Below, piece by piece: positions 7,926-16,924 of a DNA stretch of 61,091 nt; within the stretch, counting starts at the first letter, position 1, and every line of letters begins with the position of its first letter. Below the pieces are notes generated by a model. It ran no database searches and was not told the origin of the DNA. It saw only the letters and a program-made list of their open reading frames with translations. The translations under genes were made by a program, and so were the position numbers. This stretch comes from Saprospiraceae bacterium (GTDB taxonomy: Bacteria > Bacteroidota > Bacteroidia > Chitinophagales > Saprospiraceae), in the NCBI GenBank assembly GCA_025055285.1, contig JANWXM010000022.1:1-61091 (forward strand), written 5' to 3'.

Positions 7926-9353
7926 ATGACGAATAATTGCCAGGTGGTGTGGGATAGGTGTCTACACATTATCAAAAGAAACGTCCCACCTCAGAGTTTT
8001 CAGACATGGTTCGAACCGATTCGGCCCGTGCAACTAGAAGATTCGGTGCTGACGATCGCCGTGCCGAATAAGCTCTTTTACGAATGGCTGGAGGAGAATT
8101 ACGTACAGGTTCTCCGGACGAGCATCCATCAGGTTTTAGGTAAAGAGGGTCGCTTGCGCTATTGCATTTTAAATGGCAGTGATGGGCGTTCAAATTCGCC
8201 AAATAAGGCCTTATCGGAAACGGCAGCATCCTCCGAGTCTAGCCTGATTCCGGGTACCTTTGATATCGAAAAAATCAAAGACCCGCGCATCATTCCAGGC
8301 ATTCGGCGCGACCGAGTAGACCCTAATCTGAATCCTAATTACACTTTTGAGCAATTTATTGAAGGTGATTGCAATCGCCTGGCTCGCAACGCTGGCATTG
8401 CCGTAGCCAAGAAGCCTGGAGGCACAGCCTTTAATCCCTTGTTTATTTACGGAGCGGTAGGGCTAGGGAAAACCCACTTAGCTCAAGCTATCGGAAATGA
8501 TATCGTACAGCGTTTCCCTGAAAAGCTGGTTTTATACGTATCGACGGAGGAGTTCACTAATCAGATTATCCAGGCCATTAAGAAAAACGATGTCAACGCC
8601 TTTGTCAACTTCTACCAGTCGTTGGACGTCCTAATCATGGACGATATTCAATTTTTGTCGGGTAAACAAAAGACGCAGGAGATTTTCTTTTTCTTATTCA
8701 ATCAGTTACATCAAACAGGTCGGCAAATTATCCTGACCTCTGACCGTCCTCCTCGCGACCTAGAGGACATCGAAGACCGCCTGATCTCGCGCTTCAAGTG
8801 GGGGCTAAGCGCCGACTTACAGGCGCCCGACTTGGAAACTCGCATTGCCATTTTGGGCGCCAAGTTGGAGCGAGCCGGCGTAAAAGCCAATCCAGAAGTG
8901 CTCGAGTACATCTGCTACAATGTGAAGGATAATGTGCGTGACCTAGAGGGCGTCATGGCAGCTTTGTTAGCCCAAACCACCCTGATGCGTCGAGAGATCA
9001 GTCTAGACCTAGCCAGAGAGGCTATCCGCAATTTTGTCGCATCGCCAAATCGAGGCATTACGATTGAGGCTCTTCAAAAACTCGTAGCCGACCACTTTAA
9101 CTTACCGGTCGAGCGTCTGTCGCAAGAAAGCCGCAAGCGCCAGTTCGTCGTTCCAAGGCATGTAGCTATTTACCTGTGCAAGCGGCTAACCAATGCTTCC
9201 TTGAAGGCCATTGGTAAAGCGTTTGGCGGGCGCGACCACAGCACCATCATCTACTCCTTGCGCACGGTTCAAGATATGCTGGATACCGATGCCTCCTTCC
9301 GAGCAACCATGGAGGAAATCGAGAAAAAGGTCAAAATGACCTTTATGACTTAG
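7926..9353 (+). CDS. dnaA: Chromosomal replication initiator protein DnaA
   Basis: DnaA is an AAA+ ATPase that binds DnaA boxes at oriC and melts the origin. The 475-aa protein shows domain I at the N-terminus (VWDRCLHIIKRNVPPQSFQTWF), a linker, then NPNYTFEQFIEGDCNRLA, Walker A GAVGLGKTH at about residues 176-184, Walker B LIMDDIQFL, and the domain IV signature NASLKAIGKAFGGRDHSTI near the C-terminus. I use the ATG at 7926 (MTNNCQ); an in-frame TTG lies eight codons earlier. The gene is followed after 77 bp by two tRNA genes with their own promoter. Confidence 0.98.
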   Translation: MTNNCQVVWDRCLHIIKRNVPPQSFQTWFEPIRPVQLEDSVLTIAVPNKLFYEWLEENYVQVLRTSIHQVLGKEGRLRYCILNGSDGRSNSPNKALSETAASSESSLIPGTFDIEKIKDPRIIPGIRRDRVDPNLNPNYTFEQFIEGDCNRLARNAGIAVAKKPGGTAFNPLFIYGAVGLGKTHLAQAIGNDIVQRFPEKLVLYVSTEEFTNQIIQAIKKNDVNAFVNFYQSLDVLIMDDIQFLSGKQKTQEIFFFLFNQLHQTGRQIILTSDRPPRDLEDIEDRLISRFKWGLSADLQAPDLETRIAILGAKLERAGVKANPEVLEYICYNVKDNVRDLEGVMAALLAQTTLMRREISLDLAREAIRNFVASPNRGITIEALQKLVADHFNLPVERLSQESRKRQFVVPRHVAIYLCKRLTNASLKAIGKAFGGRDHSTIIYSLRTVQDMLDTDASFRATMEEIEKKVKMTFMT

Positions 9354-9375
9354 AACAAAAAACAGGCATAAAAAT

Positions 9376-9407
9376 TTGGTTATGCTAAAGGCTTTGTTTT
9401 ACCTTTG
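9376..9407 (+). promoter_or_regulatory. Promoter of the tRNA-Ser/tRNA-Pro pair
   Basis: TTG at 9376-9378 and TACCTTTG at 9400-9407 are 21 bp apart, an excellent Bacteroidota sigma-A promoter. The first tRNA starts 24 bp after the -7 element, which fits a short processed leader. Confidence 0.75.
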
Positions 9408-9430
9408 CAGGCGCGGTAAGCCACCGGTTT

Positions 9431-9520
9431 GGATGGGTGGGTGAGTGGCTTAAACCAACGGTTTGCTAAACCGTCGTACGGGGTAAACTCGTACCGCGGG
9501 TTCGAATCCCGCCCCATCCG
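9431..9520 (+). tRNA. tRNA-Ser (anticodon GCU)
   Basis: This 90-nt class II tRNA has a 7-bp acceptor stem (GGATGGG with CCCATCC), discriminator G, an anticodon stem ACGGT/ACCGT at 9458-9474, and anticodon GCT at 9465-9467. It has a long variable arm typical of serine tRNAs and a GGTTCGAATCC T-arm. CCA is not encoded. It reads AGC/AGU codons. Confidence 0.96.
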
Positions 9521-9535
9521 CGCGATCAAAGTGTT

Positions 9536-9609
9536 CGGGATGTAGCGCAGTCCGGTAGCGCACCTGCTTTGGGAGCAGGGGGTCCCAGGTTCGAATCCTG
9601 GTATCCCGA
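9536..9609 (+). tRNA. tRNA-Pro (anticodon UGG)
   Basis: This 74-nt tRNA starts with the unusual C1 of bacterial proline tRNAs. The acceptor stem is CGGGATG with TATCCCG, the anticodon stem is CCTGC/GCAGG, and the anticodon TGG is at 9570-9572. CCA is not encoded. It is co-transcribed with the preceding tRNA-Ser, 15 bp away. Confidence 0.96.
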
Positions 9610-9616
9610 CGACAAA

Positions 9617-9640
9617 AGCTCGCTTCGGCGGGCTTTTTTT
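9617..9640 (+). terminator. Rho-independent terminator after the tRNA pair
   Basis: A 7-bp stem (AGCTCGC with GCGGGCT, including one G-T pair) closes a TTCG tetraloop and is followed directly by a run of seven T residues. It lies 7 bp after tRNA-Pro. Confidence 0.85.
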
Positions 9641-9655
9641 GTTTTAGGAGAAAAC

Positions 9656-10690
9656 CTAGCTCCGCCCTGACCACTTGGCAGAGCGCCCAAACTCACGCCC
9701 ATAGATACGCACCACTAGCAGAAAGAGCGCAATTAAAATAGGACCAAAAACCAATCCAATGAATCCAAACAGCTGTATACCAGCAATTACGCCAAATAAA
9801 GTAATGAGTGGATGGGTTTCGCCTAAACGCCTCTGCAACCACATGCGCCCTAGGTTGTCTACCGAACCAATGACGACGAAACCGTACAGAAAAAGCGCCA
9901 CAGCCTTGAAAGGTTCTCCATGGGTTAGCATCACCACTGACAAAGGCACATAAGCCAATGCGACCCCTACAACGGGAAGCATTCCAGAAATGCACGTAAC
10001 GGCAAACCACAGCCAAATGTCTGGCACGCCAATCAGCCAATAGAAAGGCAAACCTGCTAACCCTTGGATTAAGCCCATAAATGGAACCCCTAACGCATTG
10101 CTGAACACTAGAGCGTTGAGACGTGCTTTGAACTCCGTAATATTGGCTTCGCTGAAGGGAAGCCAATGATAAAAAGCCTTCTCTACGCGCATCCGGTTTA
10201 CTAGCATGTAGTATAAAACAAAAATGACCAAAAGCGCCATTACGACGCCATCTAGCGTAGCCGATATTAGCGCCCTCACTTGAACGCTTACCCAAAGCAT
10301 GAGGGTACGAAGGTTTTCCGCAGTTATTAAATCAAACCCGTATCGCTCATGGAAATAAGCGGCTACTCGCTCGATGCTTTGAAGAATCTTGGGTGAGTAC
10401 TGAATGGCCGAGACTAAGGGCTCCTGGACTAAATAAACGAGCGCATAAATTACCATGCCAAGGATGCCGCTTGCTAGCACGATGAGCAAGAATGCAGCGA
10501 GTAAAGGAGGCCATCGCTTAGTTTCAACGAGAAAAGCCATCAAGGGAGACAGCAATACATAAAGGGTATATGCTCCTAAAAAGGCTGGCAAATAAGCGCG
10601 CAACGTATAGAAGATAATCGCGGCTAAGCCGAGCATAAGGAGCAACAGCGCGACTTGGCGCAGCAAAAGAGCTGGTATGCGGGTTAGCAT
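9656..10690 (-). CDS. AI-2E family transporter (PerM/YdiK-like permease)
   Basis: This inner-membrane protein belongs to the AI-2E/PerM exporter-like family, whose substrates are mostly unknown; members have been linked to AI-2 export and Na+/H+ exchange. The 344-aa length is typical. About seven to eight hydrophobic segments are visible, beginning with two near the N-terminus, then a soluble stretch (about residues 85-125), then the conserved C-terminal block with PFYWLIGVPDIWLWFAVTCISGMLPVVG and the late FGVIAGIQLFGFIGLVFGP-type helices. The start is the ATG at 10690 (MLTRIP), not an upstream TTG. It is convergent with the tRNA pair and lies 39 bp downstream of the GNAT gene on the same strand, so they may be co-transcribed. 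Confidence 0.9.
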   Translation of the reverse strand: MLTRIPALLLRQVALLLLMLGLAAIIFYTLRAYLPAFLGAYTLYVLLSPLMAFLVETKRWPPLLAAFLLIVLASGILGMVIYALVYLVQEPLVSAIQYSPKILQSIERVAAYFHERYGFDLITAENLRTLMLWVSVQVRALISATLDGVVMALLVIFVLYYMLVNRMRVEKAFYHWLPFSEANITEFKARLNALVFSNALGVPFMGLIQGLAGLPFYWLIGVPDIWLWFAVTCISGMLPVVGVALAYVPLSVVMLTHGEPFKAVALFLYGFVVIGSVDNLGRMWLQRRLGETHPLITLFGVIAGIQLFGFIGLVFGPILIALFLLVVRIYGREFGRSAKWSGRS

Positions 10691-10729
10691 AGCTGCCGAA
10701 AGATACAACGACCCCCGCGCGATAACGAT

Positions 10730-11383
10730 TTAAAAAATACCTGCGTTTACTAAGGTTACTATTGCGGTATTTTGGCTCGAACCCTGATGACGCTGGATCC
10801 GCTGGAGTAGTCGCTCTTTCACCTTAGGCCACTCTTCAGCAATAATGCTATACAGCGCGGTGTGACGGCACCGCCCGTCGGGCAAGATGCGGTCGTTGCG
10901 CAAAATGCCCTCGAATGTGGCACCCAGCTTCTCTAGGGCCAGCCGCGAACGCACGTTTTCAGGCGAGGTGCGAAACTGTACGCGAACTAAGCACAATTCC
11001 TCAAAACAGTAGCGCAACAGCAACCACTTGCTTTCTACGTTGACGCCCGTGCGCCAGAAATCAGGGTGAAGCCAAGAACCCGTCTCAACGCGCCGATGTG
11101 CCGCATTCCAATTGTGCAGGCGCGTGTAGCCGGCAATTTTCCCATTAGCTGTCAAGCGAATCACATAGGGATGATGCTCCTTTGCCAAGCGCAAAGCCAG
11201 AGCCTCTTCTAGGTGTCTCCAATGCGTAACCTCTTCGGCGCGACTTTCTGGAAAGTGCTCCCAAATGCGAGGGTCCTTACCCAACGCCACGAGTTCCTCA
11301 AAATGTTCCCTGTCTAGCGGCTCCAGCTTAAGGCGTTCGCTCTGAAGCACAGGTTGAGGCTCGGGCGGTAAAGGCGGCAACAT
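10730..11383 (-). CDS. GNAT family N-acetyltransferase (RimJ/RimL-like)
   Basis: This is a GCN5-related acetyltransferase of the ribosomal-protein/antibiotic acetyltransferase type (Acetyltransf_3), which transfers acetyl from acetyl-CoA to an N-terminal or side-chain amine. The 217-aa protein shows LQSERLKLEPLDREHFEEL at the start, then IAGYTRLHNWN, WLHPDFWRTGVN (acetyl-CoA loop region) and NVRSRLALEKLGATFEGILRN, the classic C-terminal block of RimL-like enzymes. The start is the ATG at 11383, since the only extension uses a TTG. The substrate is unknown. A large gene-free gap lies upstream. Confidence 0.9.
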   Translation of the reverse strand: MLPPLPPEPQPVLQSERLKLEPLDREHFEELVALGKDPRIWEHFPESRAEEVTHWRHLEEALALRLAKEHHPYVIRLTANGKIAGYTRLHNWNAAHRRVETGSWLHPDFWRTGVNVESKWLLLRYCFEELCLVRVQFRTSPENVRSRLALEKLGATFEGILRNDRILPDGRCRHTALYSIIAEEWPKVKERLLQRIQRHQGSSQNTAIVTLVNAGIF

Positions 11384-12281
11384 GGTAGCTCGCTTTGTCA
11401 ATGGCAACGACAAACTTCCGAAAGTTGCCGCGCTAGGTATGAAAGCCTATGTTACTAAATTGTTAAGCCCATATTACGCCTTCTTTTTCGAATGCCGCAA
11501 GGTTTAACAACTAATCCTATGCGCAGGTGGAGCAGAGTTACCTCTTCAACATGCGGTCTGCTCCGATAGAGCTCTTTCCTCCGATAGTATGCTGATGCTC
11601 AGACCATCCTAACGGTTTTGGTTCTAAAGAGGCGAAATGATTGAGCGCGTTGCGCCACAGTGAGTGGGAGCGCTGCTCCCACAATTGAAGTCGCGGCTAT
11701 AGGAAAACGCTCCAAAGGCCCGTATTCTCCTTTGATGGGTTCTCATGAAAAAAAACTGAAAATCAATGACGCATCGAATCGACTTGGGTAATATGGAACA
11801 CAAGTCAAACCTGACTCTCGCAGATGCTAGACATAGGCGGTGTAGGGCATCTGGGTGGTCGTCTGCAAGAAAGGAATGGAGAAAGGCAGCCCTAAACCAC
11901 CGCCAAAGGTTCAGGAGTATGATACAGGAGGTAGCCAGCAGGGGCCTCGAGGCGTATCCGCATGCATTTGTGCTGAGCTGTATTTTGCCGCTTGAAGCAT
12001 AGAAGCGCTTACTCCATATTGGAAGCAATGTTGCTGCGAGGGAAGAAGCCCTCCTAAGAGTATTACCAGCGATTTTTATTGCAGTGCCTAGCTGGCGAAT
12101 TGCACATGCCATTAAATGCTCTCTTTTGGCTCTTTTGACCCATGTGGGGCATATCGTACTACTTGCAAGAGGTTGCCCAAAGTGCATGCATACCTGCAAC
12201 CTGAGCGCCAAGAACGGTGAACGAAAGAAAGAATAGAGGTTGAATAAGTATTCTCGACTAACTTTTTTACGGCACCTTTGA
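11384..12281. other. Long gene-poor region with a REP-like repeat
   Basis: Almost 900 bp with no gene I can defend. The longest open frame (minus strand, 11624-12211, 195 codons) has no recognisable family, is rich in Cys/Ser/Arg, and its 3' part is read through the repeat at 11650-11698, so it is probably not a gene. No promoter consensus or transposase remnant was recognised. Confidence 0.5.
11650..11698 (-). repeat. REP-like dispersed repeat, copy A
   Basis: Read on the minus strand it runs GACTTCAATTGTGGGAGC then AGC then GCTCCCAC, followed by a GGCGCA end. The core GTGGGAGC-GCT-GCTCCCAC (11664-11682 on the plus strand) is a perfect 8-bp stem with a 3-nt loop. It aligns over about 45 bp with copy B at 13946-13992. 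Confidence 0.6.
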
Positions 12282-13622
12282 TTATGGAGCCGTATTTGGT
12301 TTTTTTTCAGCGGACGTGCGAGGATATTCTATCCTCTTAAGTTGCTCGAGCAAACTATCTCGCCTTGCTTTGAAGGCCTCCCAAAGTTGACCAGAAATCG
12401 GCTCAGGCTGAGGTAGGTTTAAGCGAAGGTGATCTACCTGTTGACCATTTTTCCAGAAGCGAAAACATACGTGCGGACCCGTAGCCAGTCCTGTAGCGCC
12501 GACATAACCGATGACTTGCCCTTGCACGACTCGCACTCCTGGGCGAATGCCGCGAGCGAAGCTACTCATGTGCAAGTATTGGGTTTCGTAGACTTTATCG
12601 TGCCGAATGCGCACGTATTTACCGTTTCCACCGCGCTGCGTAGCCTCTGTGACTACTCCATCGGCCACAGCGAGAATCGGCGTGCCATACGGAGCGGCAT
12701 AATCAGTGCCAAAATGCGGTCGGCGATAGCCCAAAATAGGGTGCAATCGATTCATGCTAAAGCGGCTAGAAATTCTGCTGTACTTAACTGGTGCCTTCAA
12801 AAAGGCTTTACGAGCCGGCCTACCGTCGTAATCATAGTACTCTGTTTTACCCTCTGAAGGGGAAAAGCGAAAAGCATAGTAGCTCTTCCCTTCTCGCTCA
12901 TAGACCGCTACAAGAATTTTGCCTGAGCCTACGGGTTGCCCTTCTACCATGTCTTGCTCGTAAAGGACCTTAAAGCGATCCCCTATCTTTTGGCGGTAAA
13001 AGTCTACCGACACTGCTAGGGCATCAATCATAGCATCGGCAAGGTCATCCTTTAGCCCGCTTTCTACGAGGGCATGCCACAAGTTGCTCTGCACCTCGCC
13101 TGCCGCGACTCGCGTTTCTACTTTAATATCTCGTTTAATCACCTCTACACAGGGCTGGTCGTATAGGTGAAAAACTATGTATTCATAGGGCGATGGTTCG
13201 TAAACGGCGTAGAGCGGCTTTCCGTTATCGCGTCTTTTCCGATATATAAGGTATAGTGGTTTTCCCGTGCGCAGGGAATGCATGCTGAAAACACCCCGAG
13301 CACTCTCTACAATAAGGGATATCTCCTGAGGGCTAAACCCTTTCTGTTGCAAGATGGTCGCTAAGGCATCACCACGCTTCAGCGAGTATTCTTCAAGCCG
13401 CAACTGCCTTAAAGGAAAATTCCATCGGCCCTTCTCTTCTTGAGCGAAGGTCGGTTGCTCAGTCAACTCCGCAGACTCTCCCCATTTCTCTAACGGCACC
13501 CTGAACAGGAACAGCCCTACTACCACCCCTAGGACAGTTACATCGAGAAGAAACAACTTCGCATGGGAAATTTTTCGAATAGCCTGCAACCAGTAAGATA
13601 CTTTTGAGTAGTCCGTTTGCAC
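12282..13622 (-). CDS. M23 family metallopeptidase (peptidoglycan DD-endopeptidase type)
   Basis: This is probably an envelope enzyme that cleaves peptidoglycan cross-links. The 446-aa protein has one membrane anchor at about residues 22-42, a LysM-like/opacity-type stretch (LKRGDALATILQQKGFSPQE, about 80-100), a mixed middle domain, and a C-terminal M23 domain. The zinc site shows HFGTD (His303, Asp307) and GPHVCFRFW (His384). The position that is normally the second His of HxH is Cys386. I recall this HxC form from other Bacteroidota M23 proteins, so it is probably a lineage variant rather than a defect. The start is a GTG at 13622; no ATG precedes the membrane segment in frame. Gene-poor regions flank both sides. 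Confidence 0.9.
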   Translation of the reverse strand: MQTDYSKVSYWLQAIRKISHAKLFLLDVTVLGVVVGLFLFRVPLEKWGESAELTEQPTFAQEEKGRWNFPLRQLRLEEYSLKRGDALATILQQKGFSPQEISLIVESARGVFSMHSLRTGKPLYLIYRKRRDNGKPLYAVYEPSPYEYIVFHLYDQPCVEVIKRDIKVETRVAAGEVQSNLWHALVESGLKDDLADAMIDALAVSVDFYRQKIGDRFKVLYEQDMVEGQPVGSGKILVAVYEREGKSYYAFRFSPSEGKTEYYDYDGRPARKAFLKAPVKYSRISSRFSMNRLHPILGYRRPHFGTDYAAPYGTPILAVADGVVTEATQRGGNGKYVRIRHDKVYETQYLHMSSFARGIRPGVRVVQGQVIGYVGATGLATGPHVCFRFWKNGQQVDHLRLNLPQPEPISGQLWEAFKARRDSLLEQLKRIEYPRTSAEKKPNTAP

Positions 13623-14428
13623 AGCACAGAGCGTGTCAAGTTCAACAATAGTGAGTCATAGGAATGCGGCAAAAATAGGACTGTGTTGGAATCAATCCAC
13701 AGTTACCATTCTTTAAAGTTAGCTATTTGACAAAGAAATCCGACGAACAGGCGCCTACAATTAACTGGTAACAAGAGCAATATAAGATTTATCTTGTCGC
13801 CTTAATCAAGCAAAAATGCAGTACAACTTTAAAGGTCGTTGGCCTCTACTCCTCGTTGGCTGAGTCGAGAAGACTGGCTACTGATTTTGTGTTTTTGCGC
13901 AGAAGCTCGACAATAGGGAGCATGCTTTGCCAAAAGTTCCTCTAGCTTGGGACTTCAGTCGTAGGAGCAGCGCTCGATGCTCCATCGCGCAGTAATTTTA
14001 ACCGGCTTGCGCTTTTTTAAGCCATAATTATTAAAATGATTTTGAGGCTAAATGGGCAATCCCGAAGCTTATGACTGAAGTTACGGGTTAATCCTTCGAG
14101 AAATTCATACTGGCTTTTCGGGTGCAATAAGTTTATCTTTCTGTTGGCTAAGTCAACCGATCCTTAGTTTTCAGGTTTTTGCATCAGAATTGACCGATAG
14201 AGGGCATTAGCTTTCGTACGGGCTTTGGTCTCCCTTACTGTTCTCGTAGGCGGTCCTTCGCGCCCCTGCCCTCTGCATGTCGCGTGCTCAAAATTTTTGC
14301 AAGTCACTCCTTTTACAATGAAGAAGGAAAACTTGCCCGCTGGATTCGCACAAAACGGAGACTTCCAGTCGAGCGGAGCAAAAGATATTTGCACGTGTTT
14401 TTCACCTTTATCTACCTGTTAATAGCGT
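13623..14428. other. Gene-poor region between divergent peptidase genes
   Basis: About 800 bp between the M23 gene (minus) and the S9 gene (plus). Short open frames at 14164-14394 and 14225-14571 have no family resemblance and overlap each other on opposite strands. It contains REP-like copy B (13946-13992). No exact TAnnTTTG promoter was picked out for either gene. Confidence 0.5.
13946..13992 (+). repeat. REP-like dispersed repeat, copy B
   Basis: It contains GGGACTTCAGTCGTAGGAGC, then AGCGCTC and a short CATCGCGCA end, aligning with copy A in the opposite orientation. The palindromic arm is less perfect here (GGAGCAGCGCTC followed by GATGCTCC). Both copies lie in gene-poor DNA flanking the M23 gene. 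Confidence 0.55.
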
Positions 14429-16813
14429 ATGCGAATCAGGGCAGCCATCCTAGTTTGGATTGCAAGCGAGAGTCTTCTTCTCTCGCAGGCTTACAAACAA
14501 CCGCCTCCGGATATCGTTTCCCTCGTGCTGGCGCCGCCGCCTCCTTTAACGAGCGCGAGCCCAACCCATGAAGCCATCTTGATGGTAGAGCACAATCCCA
14601 ATCCGAGTATTAGTTTATTGGCACGCCCATACGCGCGGTTAGCAGGTATTCGCATAGATACAGCGCTGAACTGCCGACAGCTGACCACGGAATATACGGG
14701 CTTATGGGTGCGTTGGCTATGGCAAGAGGCGCCAGTGCGCATTCAATTGCCCACACATGGCACACTGGCGGGCATGCCACTCTGGTCGCCCGATGGGCGC
14801 AAGATTGCTTTTGGGATCCGCGGGCCAATGGGTGTCGAGTTATGGGTGGCCAACGCCCTGACGGGCGAATGCCAGCGCGCAGGCAACATGATGCTCAACG
14901 ACGTACTAGGGCCTGCTTTTAAGTGGATGCACGATAGCGACCGCCTCTTAACGAAAGTGGTGCCTGCATACCGAGGGCCAGCGCCTAGGCCCGCCGCTAT
15001 TCCTACAGGACCGATCATTGAGGAGACATCTCCAGGCAAACTTGCTCAAGTGCGTACTTATCAAGACCTCCTGCAAAACGCCGATGACGAGCGCCTCTTC
15101 GAATACTATGCTACTAGTCAGATTGCTGTTGTTCGCAGCAGCACTGGTCACGTCCATCAACTTTGTCTGCCCGATTTGTATTTAGAAGCAGAATGGTCGC
15201 CCGATGAAAAGTATCTGCTGGTGACTATTTTGCAAAAGCCCTTTTCTTATCGCGTTCCCTACAATGACTTTTCGCGCCGTACGGAAATTCGCGATGCGAA
15301 CGGTCAGTTTGTTCGCGAAGTGGATAATCGCCCGGTCAGCGACGATGTTCCACGCCAGGGGGTCGTGAAAGGGCCGCGCGACTTCCGTTGGCAAAGCTTA
15401 CATCCTGCTCGACTGCTTTGGGTGGAAGCTTTAGATGGCGGCGACCCGATGCGCAAAGTCGAGTATCGGGATGAACTTCTCTGCCTTGATGCGCCTTTCA
15501 CGGCACCGCCAACACCGCTCGTCAAGACCCGACATCGCTTGACTCAGCTCGACTGGACGGCAGACGTAAATACTGTATTGCTAACCGAGTACGATCGCAA
15601 CCGGCGTTGGACAACTACCTACCGCATAGAGCTAGACAAACCTGAGGCAAAGACTGTCCTCTTTGACCGCAGCATTCGCGACGATTACAGCGATCCGGGC
15701 ACGCCTCTTTACACGCGTTCCTCTAGCGGCCATCGCATCATGCGTCAAGAGGGCGATTGGGCTTACTTCTACAGTCGCGGTGCCTCACCTCGAGGAGACT
15801 ATCCGCGCTTGGATAAGATCAACCTTAGAACAGGTGAGCGCCAAACTGTATACGCTTGCCCTGAAGGTGCTTATGAAGAGTTCGTCATGTTCGAGTACAA
15901 GAATACGCATCGCCTCGTTACACGCTACCAAAGCAAAACGGAACCTCCAAATTTCTATCTGGTAGATTTGAAAACCAAGGCTCGAAAGCCATTAACGCAG
16001 TTTACCGACCCAGCACCTGAACTGACGCGCGCCGAAAAGCGCTTGATCAAGTATTGGCGAAATGACGGTGTGCCGCTTTCAGGTATTTTGTATCTCCCTC
16101 CCGGTTACCAACCAGGTCAACGGCTCCCTTTGTTCATCTGGGCATATCCTGTTGAATACTCCGATGCTGCCACCGCTGGTCAAGTTCGCGGCTCAGAGCA
16201 TACCTTTACGTATTTTCGCGACGCTTCACCGTTGTTCCTACTTACAAGAGGATATGCAGTTCTTATGAACGCCACGATGCCTATCGTGGGAGATCCAGAA
16301 ACAATGAATGATACGTTTATTGAGCAGACAGTCGCCTCGGGCCGCGCCGCTATTGACTACTTGGACTCGCTTGGCATCATAGACCGCCGCCGCGTAGGCG
16401 TAGGAGGGCACTCTTATGGAGCTTTCATGACGGCCACTCTACTTGCTCATTCTGACGACTATGCCTACGGTATTGCCCGTTCGGGAGCATACAACCGCAC
16501 ACTAACTCCCTTCGGCTTCCAAAATGAACGCCGCTCGTTTTGGGAAGCAACAGAGGTATACATTCGCGTCTCGCCTTTTACATATGCTCATCGCATCAAT
16601 GAGCCTATCCTCCTTATCCACGGCGAGGCGGATAATAACGCCGGTACTTTCCCATTACAATCTGAACGGCTCTTTCACGCCATCAATGGCAACGGAGGTA
16701 TCGCGCGTCTTGTTATTTTGCCCTATGAAAATCACTCCTATCGCGCACGCGAAAGCATCCTTCACGTCATAGCAGAAATGCTCGAATGGGCTGAAAAGCA
16801 CGGTAAAAAATAA
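14429..16813 (+). CDS. Secreted S9 family peptidase (prolyl oligopeptidase / glutamyl endopeptidase type)
   Basis: This is a periplasmic or exported serine peptidase with an N-terminal beta-propeller that gates a C-terminal alpha/beta-hydrolase domain. The 794-aa protein starts with a signal peptide (IRAAILVWIASESLLLSQA, cleavage near residue 20) and reads KQPPPDIVSLVLAPPPP, the characteristic opening of S9D glutamyl-endopeptidase-like proteins. The catalytic triad is visible: Ser662 in GGHSYGAFM, Asp735 in HGEADNNAGTFP, and His769 in YENHSY. Propeller blades appear as LWSPDGRKIAF and similar strands. It is monocistronic, 111 bp before ferritin. Confidence 0.93.
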   Translation: MRIRAAILVWIASESLLLSQAYKQPPPDIVSLVLAPPPPLTSASPTHEAILMVEHNPNPSISLLARPYARLAGIRIDTALNCRQLTTEYTGLWVRWLWQEAPVRIQLPTHGTLAGMPLWSPDGRKIAFGIRGPMGVELWVANALTGECQRAGNMMLNDVLGPAFKWMHDSDRLLTKVVPAYRGPAPRPAAIPTGPIIEETSPGKLAQVRTYQDLLQNADDERLFEYYATSQIAVVRSSTGHVHQLCLPDLYLEAEWSPDEKYLLVTILQKPFSYRVPYNDFSRRTEIRDANGQFVREVDNRPVSDDVPRQGVVKGPRDFRWQSLHPARLLWVEALDGGDPMRKVEYRDELLCLDAPFTAPPTPLVKTRHRLTQLDWTADVNTVLLTEYDRNRRWTTTYRIELDKPEAKTVLFDRSIRDDYSDPGTPLYTRSSSGHRIMRQEGDWAYFYSRGASPRGDYPRLDKINLRTGERQTVYACPEGAYEEFVMFEYKNTHRLVTRYQSKTEPPNFYLVDLKTKARKPLTQFTDPAPELTRAEKRLIKYWRNDGVPLSGILYLPPGYQPGQRLPLFIWAYPVEYSDAATAGQVRGSEHTFTYFRDASPLFLLTRGYAVLMNATMPIVGDPETMNDTFIEQTVASGRAAIDYLDSLGIIDRRRVGVGGHSYGAFMTATLLAHSDDYAYGIARSGAYNRTLTPFGFQNERRSFWEATEVYIRVSPFTYAHRINEPILLIHGEADNNAGTFPLQSERLFHAINGNGGIARLVILPYENHSYRARESILHVIAEMLEWAEKHGKK

Positions 16814-16924
16814 ACTGTTGTTGAAAAAAGTAGTTTTCTTACTAGAGCACAGAATATGGCGAAACTGTACAGAAAATAATTTAAACAGATTAGGACTTTT
16901 ATAAAAATAAAAAAAGGAGACGAT

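Noticed and set aside
9450-9674. Minus-strand 74-codon frame with RIRTWDPLLPK
   Set aside because: It is read through tRNA-Ser, tRNA-Pro and the terminator, so it is another tRNA shadow.
11624-12211. 195-codon minus-strand frame
   Set aside because: Long, but no family resemblance, odd composition, and its end is derived from the REP-like repeat; no promoter or coding signature supports it.
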